NCBI GenBank assembly: GCA_963692465.1
Contig: OY829943.1
Span: 3,162,001-3,226,000 of the forward strand
DNA: 64,000 bases
From: JAUZOB01 sp963692465
GTDB lineage: Bacteria; Bacteroidota; Bacteroidia; Bacteroidales; Prolixibacteraceae
Direction of reading: 5' to 3'
Positions 31,620 to 39,544 of the stretch are shown here, piece by piece (position 1 is the stretch's first letter; every line of letters begins with the position of its first letter). Below the pieces are notes generated by a model. The model searched no databases. It was not told where the DNA came from and saw only the letters and a program-made list of their open reading frames with translations. The translations under genes and the position numbers were made by a program.

Positions 31620-32732
31620 ATGGAAAACTTTATAGTATCGGCCAGAAAATATCGTCCGGATACCTTTCAAACGGTTGTTGGCCAGTATTCTATTACTTCA
31701 ACATTAAAAAATGCAATCAAAAATAATCAGCTTGCGCAGGCCTATCTTTTTTGTGGTCCACGTGGAGTTGGTAAGACTACCTGTGCCCGAATCTTTGCAA
31801 AAACCATAAACTGTCAGAATCTGGGTCCCGATACGGAACCTTGTAACCATTGTGAATCTTGTGAAGCATTTAATAGCAATCGTTCCTATAACATTCATGA
31901 GTTAGATGCTGCTTCCAATAATACGGTCGATGATATTCGTGCCCTGATTGATCAGGTCCGTATTCCACCACAGGTAGGAAAATACAGCGTATATATTATT
32001 GATGAGGTCCACATGCTTTCGTCACAGGCTTTCAATGCCTTTCTGAAAACATTGGAAGAACCTCCCCGTCATGCAATTTTTATTCTTGCAACGACTGAAA
32101 AACACAAGATTATCCCAACGATTCTTTCCCGTTGTCAGATATTCGACTTTAACCGGATTAAAATCGGTGATATTGCCGGATATATTGATCATGTGGCTAA
32201 AAGTGAGCAAATCAAGATCGAACCGGAAGCCATCAATGTCATTGCACAAAAGGCCGACGGAGCAATGCGTGATGCTCTCTCAATATTTGATCAGATTGTG
32301 AGCTTTTCCGGTCGCGACATTACCTATAAAGATGTCATTACCAATCTGAATGTATTAGACTACGAATATTATTTCCGCCTGACGGAAATGTTTCTGAAAA
32401 ATGATCTGACAGGGGTGCTGTTGACCTTTGATGAAATATTAAATCATGGCTTTAGTGCTTTCCATTTTATTTCCGGACTGAGTAATCATTTTCGTGATTT
32501 ACTGGTCGCCCGTGATCAGGTAACGGTTCAACTGCTTGAGGTAGGTGGCGATATTAAAGAGCGTTATAAACAACAGGCTTCTCTTTGTGAGGCTCAGTTT
32601 GTTATTGATGCGATGGCGTTATCGAATGATTGCGAACTGAAATATAAAGCTAGTCAGAATAAACGCCTGCTCGTCGAACTGACGCTCATTAAAATCGGTC
32701 AGCTCACCTTAAAAAAAAAAGCACTGAATTAG
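31620..32732 (+). CDS. dnaX: DNA polymerase III gamma subunit (short dnaX product)
   Basis: A 370-residue clamp-loader ATPase. G-P-R-G-V-G-K52-T is Walker A; C65, C75, C78 and C81 form the zinc module; I-I-D-E-V-H-M-L-S is Walker B; I-L-S-R-C-Q is the SRC motif; domain III helices follow from about 240. It loads the beta clamp at the replication fork. At its end the frame runs through an A10 tract (32711-32720), reads A-L-N and stops at 32730-32732. The -1 frame is open beyond this for 228 codons. So this short form looks like gamma and the frameshifted form like tau. Confidence 0.9.
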   Translation: MENFIVSARKYRPDTFQTVVGQYSITSTLKNAIKNNQLAQAYLFCGPRGVGKTTCARIFAKTINCQNLGPDTEPCNHCESCEAFNSNRSYNIHELDAASNNTVDDIRALIDQVRIPPQVGKYSVYIIDEVHMLSSQAFNAFLKTLEEPPRHAIFILATTEKHKIIPTILSRCQIFDFNRIKIGDIAGYIDHVAKSEQIKIEPEAINVIAQKADGAMRDALSIFDQIVSFSGRDITYKDVITNLNVLDYEYYFRLTEMFLKNDLTGVLLTFDEILNHGFSAFHFISGLSNHFRDLLVARDQVTVQLLEVGGDIKERYKQQASLCEAQFVIDAMALSNDCELKYKASQNKRLLVELTLIKIGQLTLKKKALN

Positions 32733-33406
32733 ATCCGATTGAAGATTCTGTTCTTCTTCCTTTTAATCCTACAGATGCCCAGAAAGCAGTTGCTCTGAGT
32801 CAATCAGCTGCCTCTGCTAAATTAGCTGCCGTAGAAGAAACTTCGGCTCCGGTCAATAGTCCTGCTCCTAAAACCGGTGCTACCAGAAAATCAACCTTTA
32901 CCGAACATCAACCGGAAGGTTCAACGTTGGGTCGCCGCAAGAAGACTCCTTCTGTTTCGTCATATATGAATGGCAAGATCCCTTCTCAGCAGTCGAATAC
33001 TATCGAACAAAAGGCTGTTATAACGCATAATTTTGAAGAGAAGGAAGAATCCTTTACACAGGAGATGTTGCTATCCAAATGGGAAGAGTTTAGCGCTCGT
33101 TATACCGATGAGCCACAAATTTACAGTCTCTTCTCCCAGAAACCCCAACTTAAAGATCACTGGCATATTATTATTCCGCTCGAAAACTCGGTGCAACAGT
33201 CCAATCTTTGGGAGATCAAACCAGCCTTGTCAGGGTTTCTTTCCCGGGAACTGAACAATACCAAAATAGAGATAGACTCGGAAATAACCGAGTCTGATGA
33301 GAAACCGTTAATATATAATGACTCTGAAAAATTTCAGGTAATGGCTCAAAAGAACCCGGCTCTTCTACTATTAAAACAAAAGTTTAATCTTGACTTCAAT
33401 TCGTAG
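32711..33406 (+). CDS. dnaX: dnaX -1 frame extension (tau C-terminal part)
   Basis: From the A10 tract at 32711-32720 the -1 frame reads S-T-E-L-D-P-I-E-D-S and stays open to the stop at 33404-33406. The segment has an Ala/Pro/Ser-rich linker (about 60 residues) with K-T-G-A-T-R-K, then a folded end (W-E-E-F-S-A-R-Y, K-D-H-W-H-I-I-I-P-L, L-L-L-K-Q-K-F-N-L), as in the C-terminal part of Bacteroidota tau. Total tau would be about 595 residues. A start at TTG 32927 is unlikely because it would leave most of the linker unused. Ribosomal -1 slippage or transcriptional slippage (A11) could both produce it; a sequencing error in the A run is the alternative. Confidence 0.75.
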   Translation, partial: KKKSTELDPIEDSVLLPFNPTDAQKAVALSQSAASAKLAAVEETSAPVNSPAPKTGATRKSTFTEHQPEGSTLGRRKKTPSVSSYMNGKIPSQQSNTIEQKAVITHNFEEKEESFTQEMLLSKWEEFSARYTDEPQIYSLFSQKPQLKDHWHIIIPLENSVQQSNLWEIKPALSGFLSRELNNTKIEIDSEITESDEKPLIYNDSEKFQVMAQKNPALLLLKQKFNLDFNS

Positions 33407-33447
33407 TATTTGGACCGTATTGTGTATGAAATAGCCCAAAATAATGC

Positions 33448-33455
33448 TATATTTG
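33448..33455 (+). promoter_or_regulatory. -7 element of the ferritin promoter
   Basis: TATATTTG matches TAnnTTTG and lies 31 bases before the ferritin ATG at 33487. There is no clear -33 TTTG at the right spacing. Confidence 0.5.
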
Positions 33456-33486
33456 TAATACAACGCAATTATTAAAAAATGCTACT

Positions 33487-34002
33487 ATGCTGAACGAAAA
33501 ATTACAAACAGCCATCAACCAGCAGATTAATGCGGAAATTTATTCTTCTTATCTGTATTATTCGATGTGTGCTTATTTGCAGCATAAAGGGCTGGCCGGA
33601 TTTGCTCACTGGACCAAAATTCAGGCTCAGGAAGAATTGACTCATGTTAATAAATTCTTCGACTATGTCAATGAACGGGGGGGGCGTGTTATTCTTTCTG
33701 CCATCGAAGCAGTTCCAACTGATTTTGACAGTGTTTTGGATGTCTTTCAGAAAACACAGGAACATGAACAGTTGGTTTCCAAATTGATTAATCAATTAAT
33801 GGATGTTGCAATATCGGTTAATGATCATGCAACGAAAAGCTTCCTTCAGTGGTATATTGATGAACAGGTTGAAGAAGAAGCCAATGTTAAGACAATACTT
33901 GATAATATCCAGCTCATTAATGGCGAAGGACATGGAATGCTTCTTCTGGACCGCGAGCTGATGACCCGAATGTTTGTTGACGCAACGCAAACCGGAGCTT
34001 AG
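33487..34002 (+). CDS. ftnA: Ferritin (iron-storage, FtnA-type)
   Basis: A 171-residue four-helix-bundle protein. It shows Q-I-N-A-E-I-Y-S-S-Y-L-Y (Glu of the ferroxidase site), A-Q-E-E-L-T-H (E-x-x-H), and K-T-Q-E-H-E and Q-W-Y-I-D-E-Q-V-E-E-E on the last helices. This is the non-haem bacterial ferritin pattern; the size is typical. It oxidises Fe(II) and stores it as a mineral, also limiting Fenton chemistry. It has its own promoter and terminator, so it is monocistronic. Confidence 0.93.
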   Translation: MLNEKLQTAINQQINAEIYSSYLYYSMCAYLQHKGLAGFAHWTKIQAQEELTHVNKFFDYVNERGGRVILSAIEAVPTDFDSVLDVFQKTQEHEQLVSKLINQLMDVAISVNDHATKSFLQWYIDEQVEEEANVKTILDNIQLINGEGHGMLLLDRELMTRMFVDATQTGA

Positions 34003-34024
34003 ACTTTTTATTCTTTAGATATAA

Positions 34025-34068
34025 AAAGGCGGGGCCGGCTTAACAAAAGCGGTTCCGCCTTTCTTTTT
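34025..34068 (+). terminator. Terminator of the ferritin gene
   Basis: A 13-pair stem, 34025-34037 with 34050-34062 (AAAGGCGGGGCCG / CGGTTCCGCCTTT, two G-U pairs), 12-base loop, followed by CTTTTT. Confidence 0.8.
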
Positions 34069-34120
34069 AAAACACTTTTTCTATTTGTTTGTTTAATTTG
34101 TAGGTGTTAAAGATTTTACC

Positions 34121-36334
34121 ATGGAGGATACAGTGCCACCATTGATAGGTCGGGAAGAGGACTTGGCTCGTCTTTCCGAAGATTTTTTTTCTTTTTGTGA
34201 GCTTCATTTCAACGAAGCTGATTTGTTGTTAATTAAAAAAGCATATTCCTACGCACAGCAAATGGTCGGTGACGATTATTGGCCGTGGGGGGAGTCGGTT
34301 CTTTCTCATTCAATGGCTGTTGCCCGATTAGCTGCTGAAGAGCTGGGACTTTCTGCCGATTCGGTGATTGCCGGATTGCTCCATAATATATTTGATAACC
34401 AAAAGGGATTACCGGTCGATCTGAAGCAGATCCGAAAGACTTTCGGGAGTACCGTGGTGGTTATCATAGAAGGCTTGCAAAAAATTAATGCGATCGATAC
34501 GGATAATATCGCTGTCAACTCTGAAAATTATCGCAAACTGATGTTTGCCCTTTCCGGCGACGTGCGAGTTGTGCTGATTAAGATTGTCGATCGGCTCTAT
34601 GATATGCGAACAGTCAGTTGGGTCGATCACACCATGCAGCTTAAATTTGCCACAGAGACCTCTTATCTGTATGCTCCGCTTGCTCATCGGTTGGGATTAT
34701 ATAAGATTAAATCCGAACTGGAAGACACGTCGCTCAAATACCTGAACCCCGAAATATACAGTTATATTGAGAAACGACTGGAGGAAACCAAGGTAGAGCG
34801 AAGCCTTTTTGTTGCAGAGTTTGTTAAGCCTATTGAGGCAAAGCTCAGAGATCGTGGCTACGACTTTGAGATGAAGGCTCGTACCAAATCGATTTATTCG
34901 ATCTGGAATAAGATGAATAAACACAAAGTCAGTTTTGACGAGGTTTATGATCTTTTTGCAGTTCGTGTTATTCTGAATGCAAAGCCCGAAGATGAAAAAT
35001 CATTGTGCTGGCAAGTTTATTCGATTGTTACCGAAGAATACCAGCCTAACCCGGAGCGATTGCGGGACTGGATATCCATTCCCAAGGTCAATGGATATGA
35101 ATCATTGCATACCACGGTAATGGGCCCTCATGGCCGATGGGTTGAGGTGCAGATTCGTACCCAGCGCATGGATGAAATTGCGGAAAAAGGCTTTGCTGCT
35201 CATTGGAAATACAAAGGAGGGAAAGGAGATAGTGCACTTGATACCTGGCTTACCGGTATTCGTGAGGTCCTTGAGAATCCCGATCTGAAAGTCACTGATT
35301 CGATCGAAGAGTTCCAACGGAATATTTATTCTGATGAGATATTTGTTTTTACCCCCAAGGGAGAACTTCGCAAATTACCGGCCGGTTCAACCGTACTGGA
35401 CTTTGCCTATGATATCCATACCAACCTTGGAGCTAAATGTACGGGGGGTAAGATAAACAGTAAAATTGCAACCATTAAGCAGGTGCTTCATAATGGTGAT
35501 CAAATAGAAATCGAAACCTCTTCCCATCAGAAACCTAAGATGGACTGGCTTGATTTTGTCTTTACCGCTAAAGCTAAAAACCGGATCAGGGCCAGCCTGA
35601 ACGAAGAGAAGAAAAAAGAAGCGGCTAATGGAAAAGAGATCATTCAGCGTAAGTTCAAGAATTGGAAAATGGAATTTGGCGATGAGGTCATTCGGTTGCT
35701 CCTTAAAAATTACAAACTGAAATATGCGATTGACCTCTATTATCAGATTTCGATCGGAAAGATTGATCCCTTACAGATTAAGGAGCTGGTTATCGGAAAG
35801 ACCGATGAATCGGAGAAAGAGAAAACCGGCGAACTGTTGCCTATTGATCAGATACAACACCTTAAATTCAGTAAAAGCGATGACTATCTGGTTATTGATA
35901 ACGACATTAATAATGTAGTATATAAACTGGCCAAATGCTGTAACCCGATTCACGGAGATAAAATTTTCGGATTTGTAACTATTTCCGAAGGAATCAAAAT
36001 TCATCGTGAATCCTGTCCGAATGCTCCCCAGATGAGGGAACGATATCCATACCGGATTATTAAAGCCAGATGGGTAGATACGGAAGCACCGACCTCCTTT
36101 CTTGCATCGATCCGTATTTCGGGTGATGATCAAATGGGACTACTAGAACAGATATCGGGGGTGTTAGCCCGTGAGTTTCAACTTCATATTCGTTCCGTAT
36201 CGATTAACTCGGACGAAGGTAACTTTAACGGAACCATCCGGTTCCTGGTTCACGACGTCGGTCATCTTGATTTTGTGATGCAGCGACTTCGTCAGATTAA
36301 AGGAATACGCTATGTTCTTCGTACTGATAGCTGA
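34121..36334 (+). CDS. relA: RelA/SpoT-family (p)ppGpp synthetase with degenerate hydrolase site
   Basis: A 737-residue long RSH protein with HD, synthetase, TGS and ACT domains. The HD region has H63, but the canonical H-D-x-x-E-D is H88-N89-I-F-D92-N93. Three acidic or metal residues have changed, so ppGpp hydrolysis is probably lost. The synthetase domain is intact in appearance (R-T-K-S-I-Y-S-I-W-N-K-M, Y-D-L-F-A-V-R-V-I, W-I-S-I-P-K-V-N-G-Y-E-S-L-H-T-T-V). TGS begins I-F-V-F-T-P-K-G-E near 405. The C-terminal ACT domain is present. It responds to amino-acid starvation. A second bifunctional RSH is expected elsewhere in the genome. Confidence 0.9.
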   Translation: MEDTVPPLIGREEDLARLSEDFFSFCELHFNEADLLLIKKAYSYAQQMVGDDYWPWGESVLSHSMAVARLAAEELGLSADSVIAGLLHNIFDNQKGLPVDLKQIRKTFGSTVVVIIEGLQKINAIDTDNIAVNSENYRKLMFALSGDVRVVLIKIVDRLYDMRTVSWVDHTMQLKFATETSYLYAPLAHRLGLYKIKSELEDTSLKYLNPEIYSYIEKRLEETKVERSLFVAEFVKPIEAKLRDRGYDFEMKARTKSIYSIWNKMNKHKVSFDEVYDLFAVRVILNAKPEDEKSLCWQVYSIVTEEYQPNPERLRDWISIPKVNGYESLHTTVMGPHGRWVEVQIRTQRMDEIAEKGFAAHWKYKGGKGDSALDTWLTGIREVLENPDLKVTDSIEEFQRNIYSDEIFVFTPKGELRKLPAGSTVLDFAYDIHTNLGAKCTGGKINSKIATIKQVLHNGDQIEIETSSHQKPKMDWLDFVFTAKAKNRIRASLNEEKKKEAANGKEIIQRKFKNWKMEFGDEVIRLLLKNYKLKYAIDLYYQISIGKIDPLQIKELVIGKTDESEKEKTGELLPIDQIQHLKFSKSDDYLVIDNDINNVVYKLAKCCNPIHGDKIFGFVTISEGIKIHRESCPNAPQMRERYPYRIIKARWVDTEAPTSFLASIRISGDDQMGLLEQISGVLAREFQLHIRSVSINSDEGNFNGTIRFLVHDVGHLDFVMQRLRQIKGIRYVLRTDS

Positions 36335-36337
36335 TAA

Positions 36338-37459
36338 ATGATGAATATTCTACTTGCTCCTAATTCCATGAAGGGAAGTATGAACGCAGTTGAGTTTGCC
36401 GATGCCATAGAGCATGGACTCCTGCGTGCTTCCGATCAATTTACACTGCTTAAATGTCCGGTTGCCGATGGAGGTGACTTTACTGCTCCTATTCTGGCGA
36501 GGGCGTTAAATGCCAGAGAAATAAAAGTCCCAGTCCACGATCCGTTGGGCCGTCCCATTGTGGCTCGTTATTTCCTGACTTCATCCAGGGTAGCGATTAT
36601 TGAGCTGACTGATGTTTCCGGACTAGGTCTTTTGTTGCCAGAAGAGCAGAATCCACTCCATACTTCAACGTATGGGTTGGGAGAGTTGATTCTTGCTGCA
36701 GTTACCGGAGAGGCCTCTCAGATATTGATTGGTATAGGTGGTAGCGCAACGGTTGACGGTGGAACCGGGATGCTTCAGGCTTTAGGCGTACAGTTTTATG
36801 ATCAGGATAATCATCTCATCGACGGGAACGGAGCCCATTTAGTGCACATCCATCATTTTGAGGAAGGAGACTTGCTTCAGACATTGCGGAATATTCCGAT
36901 CACTGTTATTTGCGATGTGTCGAATCCGCTTACCGGACCGAATGGTGCGGCTGCGGTCTTTGCCCCGCAGAAAGGTGCTGATCAGGCAATGGTCTCGGTG
37001 CTCGAACAGGGACTGACACACTGGGGGCGGATGGTTGATGTTTTCTGTAACGACAAAATTCATGAGCAGTTATATACCGGAGCAGCCGGAGGAGTCGGGA
37101 TGACTCTGAAAGCTTTTGCCGGTGCCCAACTTGTGCCCGGAGCAGATTTTGTTTTGGATACGCTTCATTTTAATCAAAAATTGGAGTGGTCCGATCTGGT
37201 AATTACCGGTGAAGGATTACTTGATCGTCAGACTTCCTGTCTGAAAGCGCCTTTTGTCGTCGCTACCCGAGCTAAGGAGTATAATAAAAAAGTCATTGCT
37301 TTTGCCGGTGGATTGAAAGAAGTGGACTATTCCGTCTTTGATGCTGCGTGGTCTATTACAACTTCTCCGATGACTCTTGAGTTTTCTGTGAAAAATGCCA
37401 TATCTTTGACTGAGAGTTTGTCGTATAACATTGGTAAACTGATTAATGAACTGCTATGA
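36338..37459 (+). CDS. glxK: Glycerate kinase
   Basis: A 373-residue protein starting M-N-I-L-L-A-P-N-S-M-K-G-S-M-N-A, the phosphate-binding start of the GlxK/GarK glycerate kinase family (D-S-F-K-G-S-type). P-V-A-D-G-G-D-F-T, G-I-G-G-S-A-T-V-D-G-G-T-G and V-I-T-G-E-G-L-L-D-R-Q-T are the further hallmark motifs. It phosphorylates D-glycerate to 2-phosphoglycerate, feeding glycolysis. It starts three bases after relA and overlaps the TPR gene by four bases, so it shares the transcript. Confidence 0.92.
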   Translation: MMNILLAPNSMKGSMNAVEFADAIEHGLLRASDQFTLLKCPVADGGDFTAPILARALNAREIKVPVHDPLGRPIVARYFLTSSRVAIIELTDVSGLGLLLPEEQNPLHTSTYGLGELILAAVTGEASQILIGIGGSATVDGGTGMLQALGVQFYDQDNHLIDGNGAHLVHIHHFEEGDLLQTLRNIPITVICDVSNPLTGPNGAAAVFAPQKGADQAMVSVLEQGLTHWGRMVDVFCNDKIHEQLYTGAAGGVGMTLKAFAGAQLVPGADFVLDTLHFNQKLEWSDLVITGEGLLDRQTSCLKAPFVVATRAKEYNKKVIAFAGGLKEVDYSVFDAAWSITTSPMTLEFSVKNAISLTESLSYNIGKLINELL

Positions 37460-37731
37460 ACAAAGAACTGAAAGAGATCGAAGAATTAATCTCTACCGGA
37501 AAAGTCCAGGAAGCTTTATCCAGACTGTCTGTTCTGGCCGATAAAGAGTCTAACAGCACGATTCTTATTCATATTGGCGACGTTTATTGTAAATTGCAGA
37601 AGATGGCTAAGGCCATGAACTGTTATCTTAAGGTCATTGATAATGACCCGGATAATAAAAAAGCGAAGAATAAAATATCGATGATTTCTGGAATTTTGGA
37701 ATATCATTACAAGGATATTTATAATCCTTGA
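37456..37731 (+). CDS. Small TPR protein (91 aa)
   Basis: A 91-residue protein with two tetratricopeptide-like units (about 18-51 and 53-70): A-L-x-x-L-S-V-L-A-D-K-E and V-Y-C-K-L-Q-K-M-A-K-A-M-N-C-Y-L-K-V-I-D-N-D-P. It ends N-P-like (D-I-Y-N-P). Such proteins are common in Bacteroidota as adaptor scaffolds. It overlaps glxK by four bases (ATGA) and is the last gene of the relA-glxK operon. Its partner is unknown. Confidence 0.7.
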   Translation: MNKELKEIEELISTGKVQEALSRLSVLADKESNSTILIHIGDVYCKLQKMAKAMNCYLKVIDNDPDNKKAKNKISMISGILEYHYKDIYNP

Positions 37732-38164
37732 ATCGATGTTTGTATTTTCAGCTGTTAGAGTTTGAATTCGCCAATAATTCCTTCCTTTATATACGTCAGG
37801 TTCTAATATCAGGACCTGATCTTAAGTTTTAGTTTGATTTTTTTTATTTTTTACTACCCATTAAAGAGGTTTCAGTACCGTATTCTCACCGTTCTTTACT
37901 GGTGGTTCATTGGAGGGTTAAAGGTGTTTTACGGGTGTTCAATACCTTTGAAGGAGTTTGAAACCCACGCCAAGAGGGTTGAATGAGCTGTCTTTAGTGT
38001 CGCTCTGAATCTTAGATGATTCGTAGTTAATCCCTTTCTCATATAATATTTCCTTTTAAGTAGTTTATTCCTTTAATATTGAATGTTTTTTTAATTGCTC
38101 TTTCTGAAAGTGGTATGTTTTTTGTTTTCTTTTCGTATATTTTCAGTCGTTAAAAACAGAGACC
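37732..38164. other. 433-base gap between the relA operon and a secreted protein
   Basis: TCAGGT (37796-37801) and ACCTGA (37814-37819) form a 6-pair hairpin after the TPR gene, with a T-rich stretch starting several bases later; it may end the operon. The remainder is AT-rich with no coding frame. No exact TAnnTTTG was found before 38165; TATATTTT near 38138 is the nearest. Confidence 0.35.
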
Positions 38165-38743
38165 ATGAAGAGGTTAGTTGTTTTATTTTTAGGGATTTTA
38201 TTGGTTTCCGCAGTTTCTGCTCAGGAAAAGAAATTTGATGTGAATGCAGTGCCCGATACACTCAAAAAATTCAACGTGAATTATATGGTTGGAACAAGTT
38301 TTTCGACCGATTTGAAATCAGGATCTGCTTTCTCTTCCTATTTTTCTTCGAAACTGAATTATTCCCTTTCAAATAAATTTAATCTGGAACTGATTCCAAC
38401 GGTGACTTCTTCCTCCTTTTCAAATTATAAATTGTGGACTCTCGGATCTTATGCTGCAACATTGGATGATAAAATTAATGTAGTCAGTCTGAGTGGCCAG
38501 GCAAATTATAAGCTGAGTGATAAAACCTATATCGGATCGTCTCTGTTATTCGAGCAAAATGTGAATCATTTTGACGGGTATCAAGGCTCACCGGTCCGGA
38601 ATATAAATACCCAAAGTTTGAACATCTTTGTCGGACATGAATTCTCTCCGAATTTTAAAATTGAGGTCGGCGTGGGACTCAATCGTTATAATAATCCGGC
38701 TTATATGGATGCATTACCTCTTACTACTTCTCCCCGTTGGTAG
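38165..38743 (+). CDS. Secreted outer-membrane beta-barrel-like protein
   Basis: A 192-residue protein with a clear signal peptide (K-R-L-V-V-L-F-L-G-I-L-L-V-S-A-V-S-A-Q). The mature part is made of alternating hydrophobic segments ending in aromatic residues (V-N-Y-M-V-G-T-S-F-S-T-D, F-S-S-K-L-N-Y-S-L, S-L-S-G-Q-A-N-Y-K-L, F-V-G-H-E-F-S-P-N-F-K-I-E-V-G-V-G-L). This suggests an eight-strand-type outer-membrane barrel. It ends in W. I do not recognise a specific family. It stands alone. Confidence 0.6.
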   Translation: MKRLVVLFLGILLVSAVSAQEKKFDVNAVPDTLKKFNVNYMVGTSFSTDLKSGSAFSSYFSSKLNYSLSNKFNLELIPTVTSSSFSNYKLWTLGSYAATLDDKINVVSLSGQANYKLSDKTYIGSSLLFEQNVNHFDGYQGSPVRNINTQSLNIFVGHEFSPNFKIEVGVGLNRYNNPAYMDALPLTTSPRW

Positions 38744-39544
38744 TAAACTTTTTGATTGATTCTTTTCTCTATTTAATTTCATTTTCTTCGCGGTCTTTTG
38801 TCCTTTCTCGGGCAAATTATGCTCTTTTTTTCTGTGTCTCTTCAAACAATCTGCTATTTATTGGGTAAAAATTGCATTTCACAGACTTTTTCTCAAGGAT
38901 CTGGAGTTTATGCTTTGTCATTGTTGTAAAGCGGATGAACCGTATTTCACAAGGGTTTGATAATGTATTAAACATATATTTGAAATTTTTATTTTTTACA
39001 GGGGGAAATTAAAAGTCATTAATGTTAAGGCTTTCTTAATGGTATAATTCTGTTGTTTTTGTGTGTAAGTTGTTTGTAATCAGTTGTTAATAAAACATGT
39101 TTTAAAAACGTGTTTTTAAACATATCCCAATAACTAAAAAAAAAGTTAAAAAGATGTATGATGAGTTATGAATTGTTTATTTTTATAAAGGATTTAGAAA
39201 GAGGAATACGGGATTTGATATTGCATACTTGTAAAGGTGTAGACTGATAAAAAATAGGCGAGTAAGTTTGTAGTATCTAATTTCAGGCAAAAGAGATTTA
39301 ATTTTAGTGTTAAATGTAAATAGACCCTAATATTTTTAGTGCCACTAGTAAAAAAATGTCTTTTTTAACTTGATGGGTATTTGAATAATGGGGGGATCTT
39401 ATTGTAAAGAATGACATTCAGAGGGAAGTAGTTATTAATAAAATAATCGAAAATAACCCGTGATGTCATACAACATACAGAAGAAGTTCCACAATAAATA
39501 TAAATTTATTTAACATGCAAACAATCTAAAAAAAACCTGAGATT
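38744..39544. promoter_or_regulatory. Long 801-base upstream region of the SusC/SusD operon
   Basis: No gene. TATATTTG at 38975-38982 is a perfect -7 element (TTTG at 38956-38959, spacing 15, short). AAAACATGTTTT at 39092-39103 is a perfect palindrome. The overlapping ATGTTT(T)AAAAAC-GT-GTTTTTAAACAT at 39097-39123 is an inverted repeat with one bulged T. These are likely regulator sites for the operon; a leader of up to 550 bases would follow the -7 element. Confidence 0.4.

Noticed and set aside
32733..32926. dnaX read as a pseudogene broken by a frameshift.
   Set aside because: The break is exactly at an A10 run, with a stop close behind in frame 0 and a long open -1 frame; this fits gamma/tau production better than decay.
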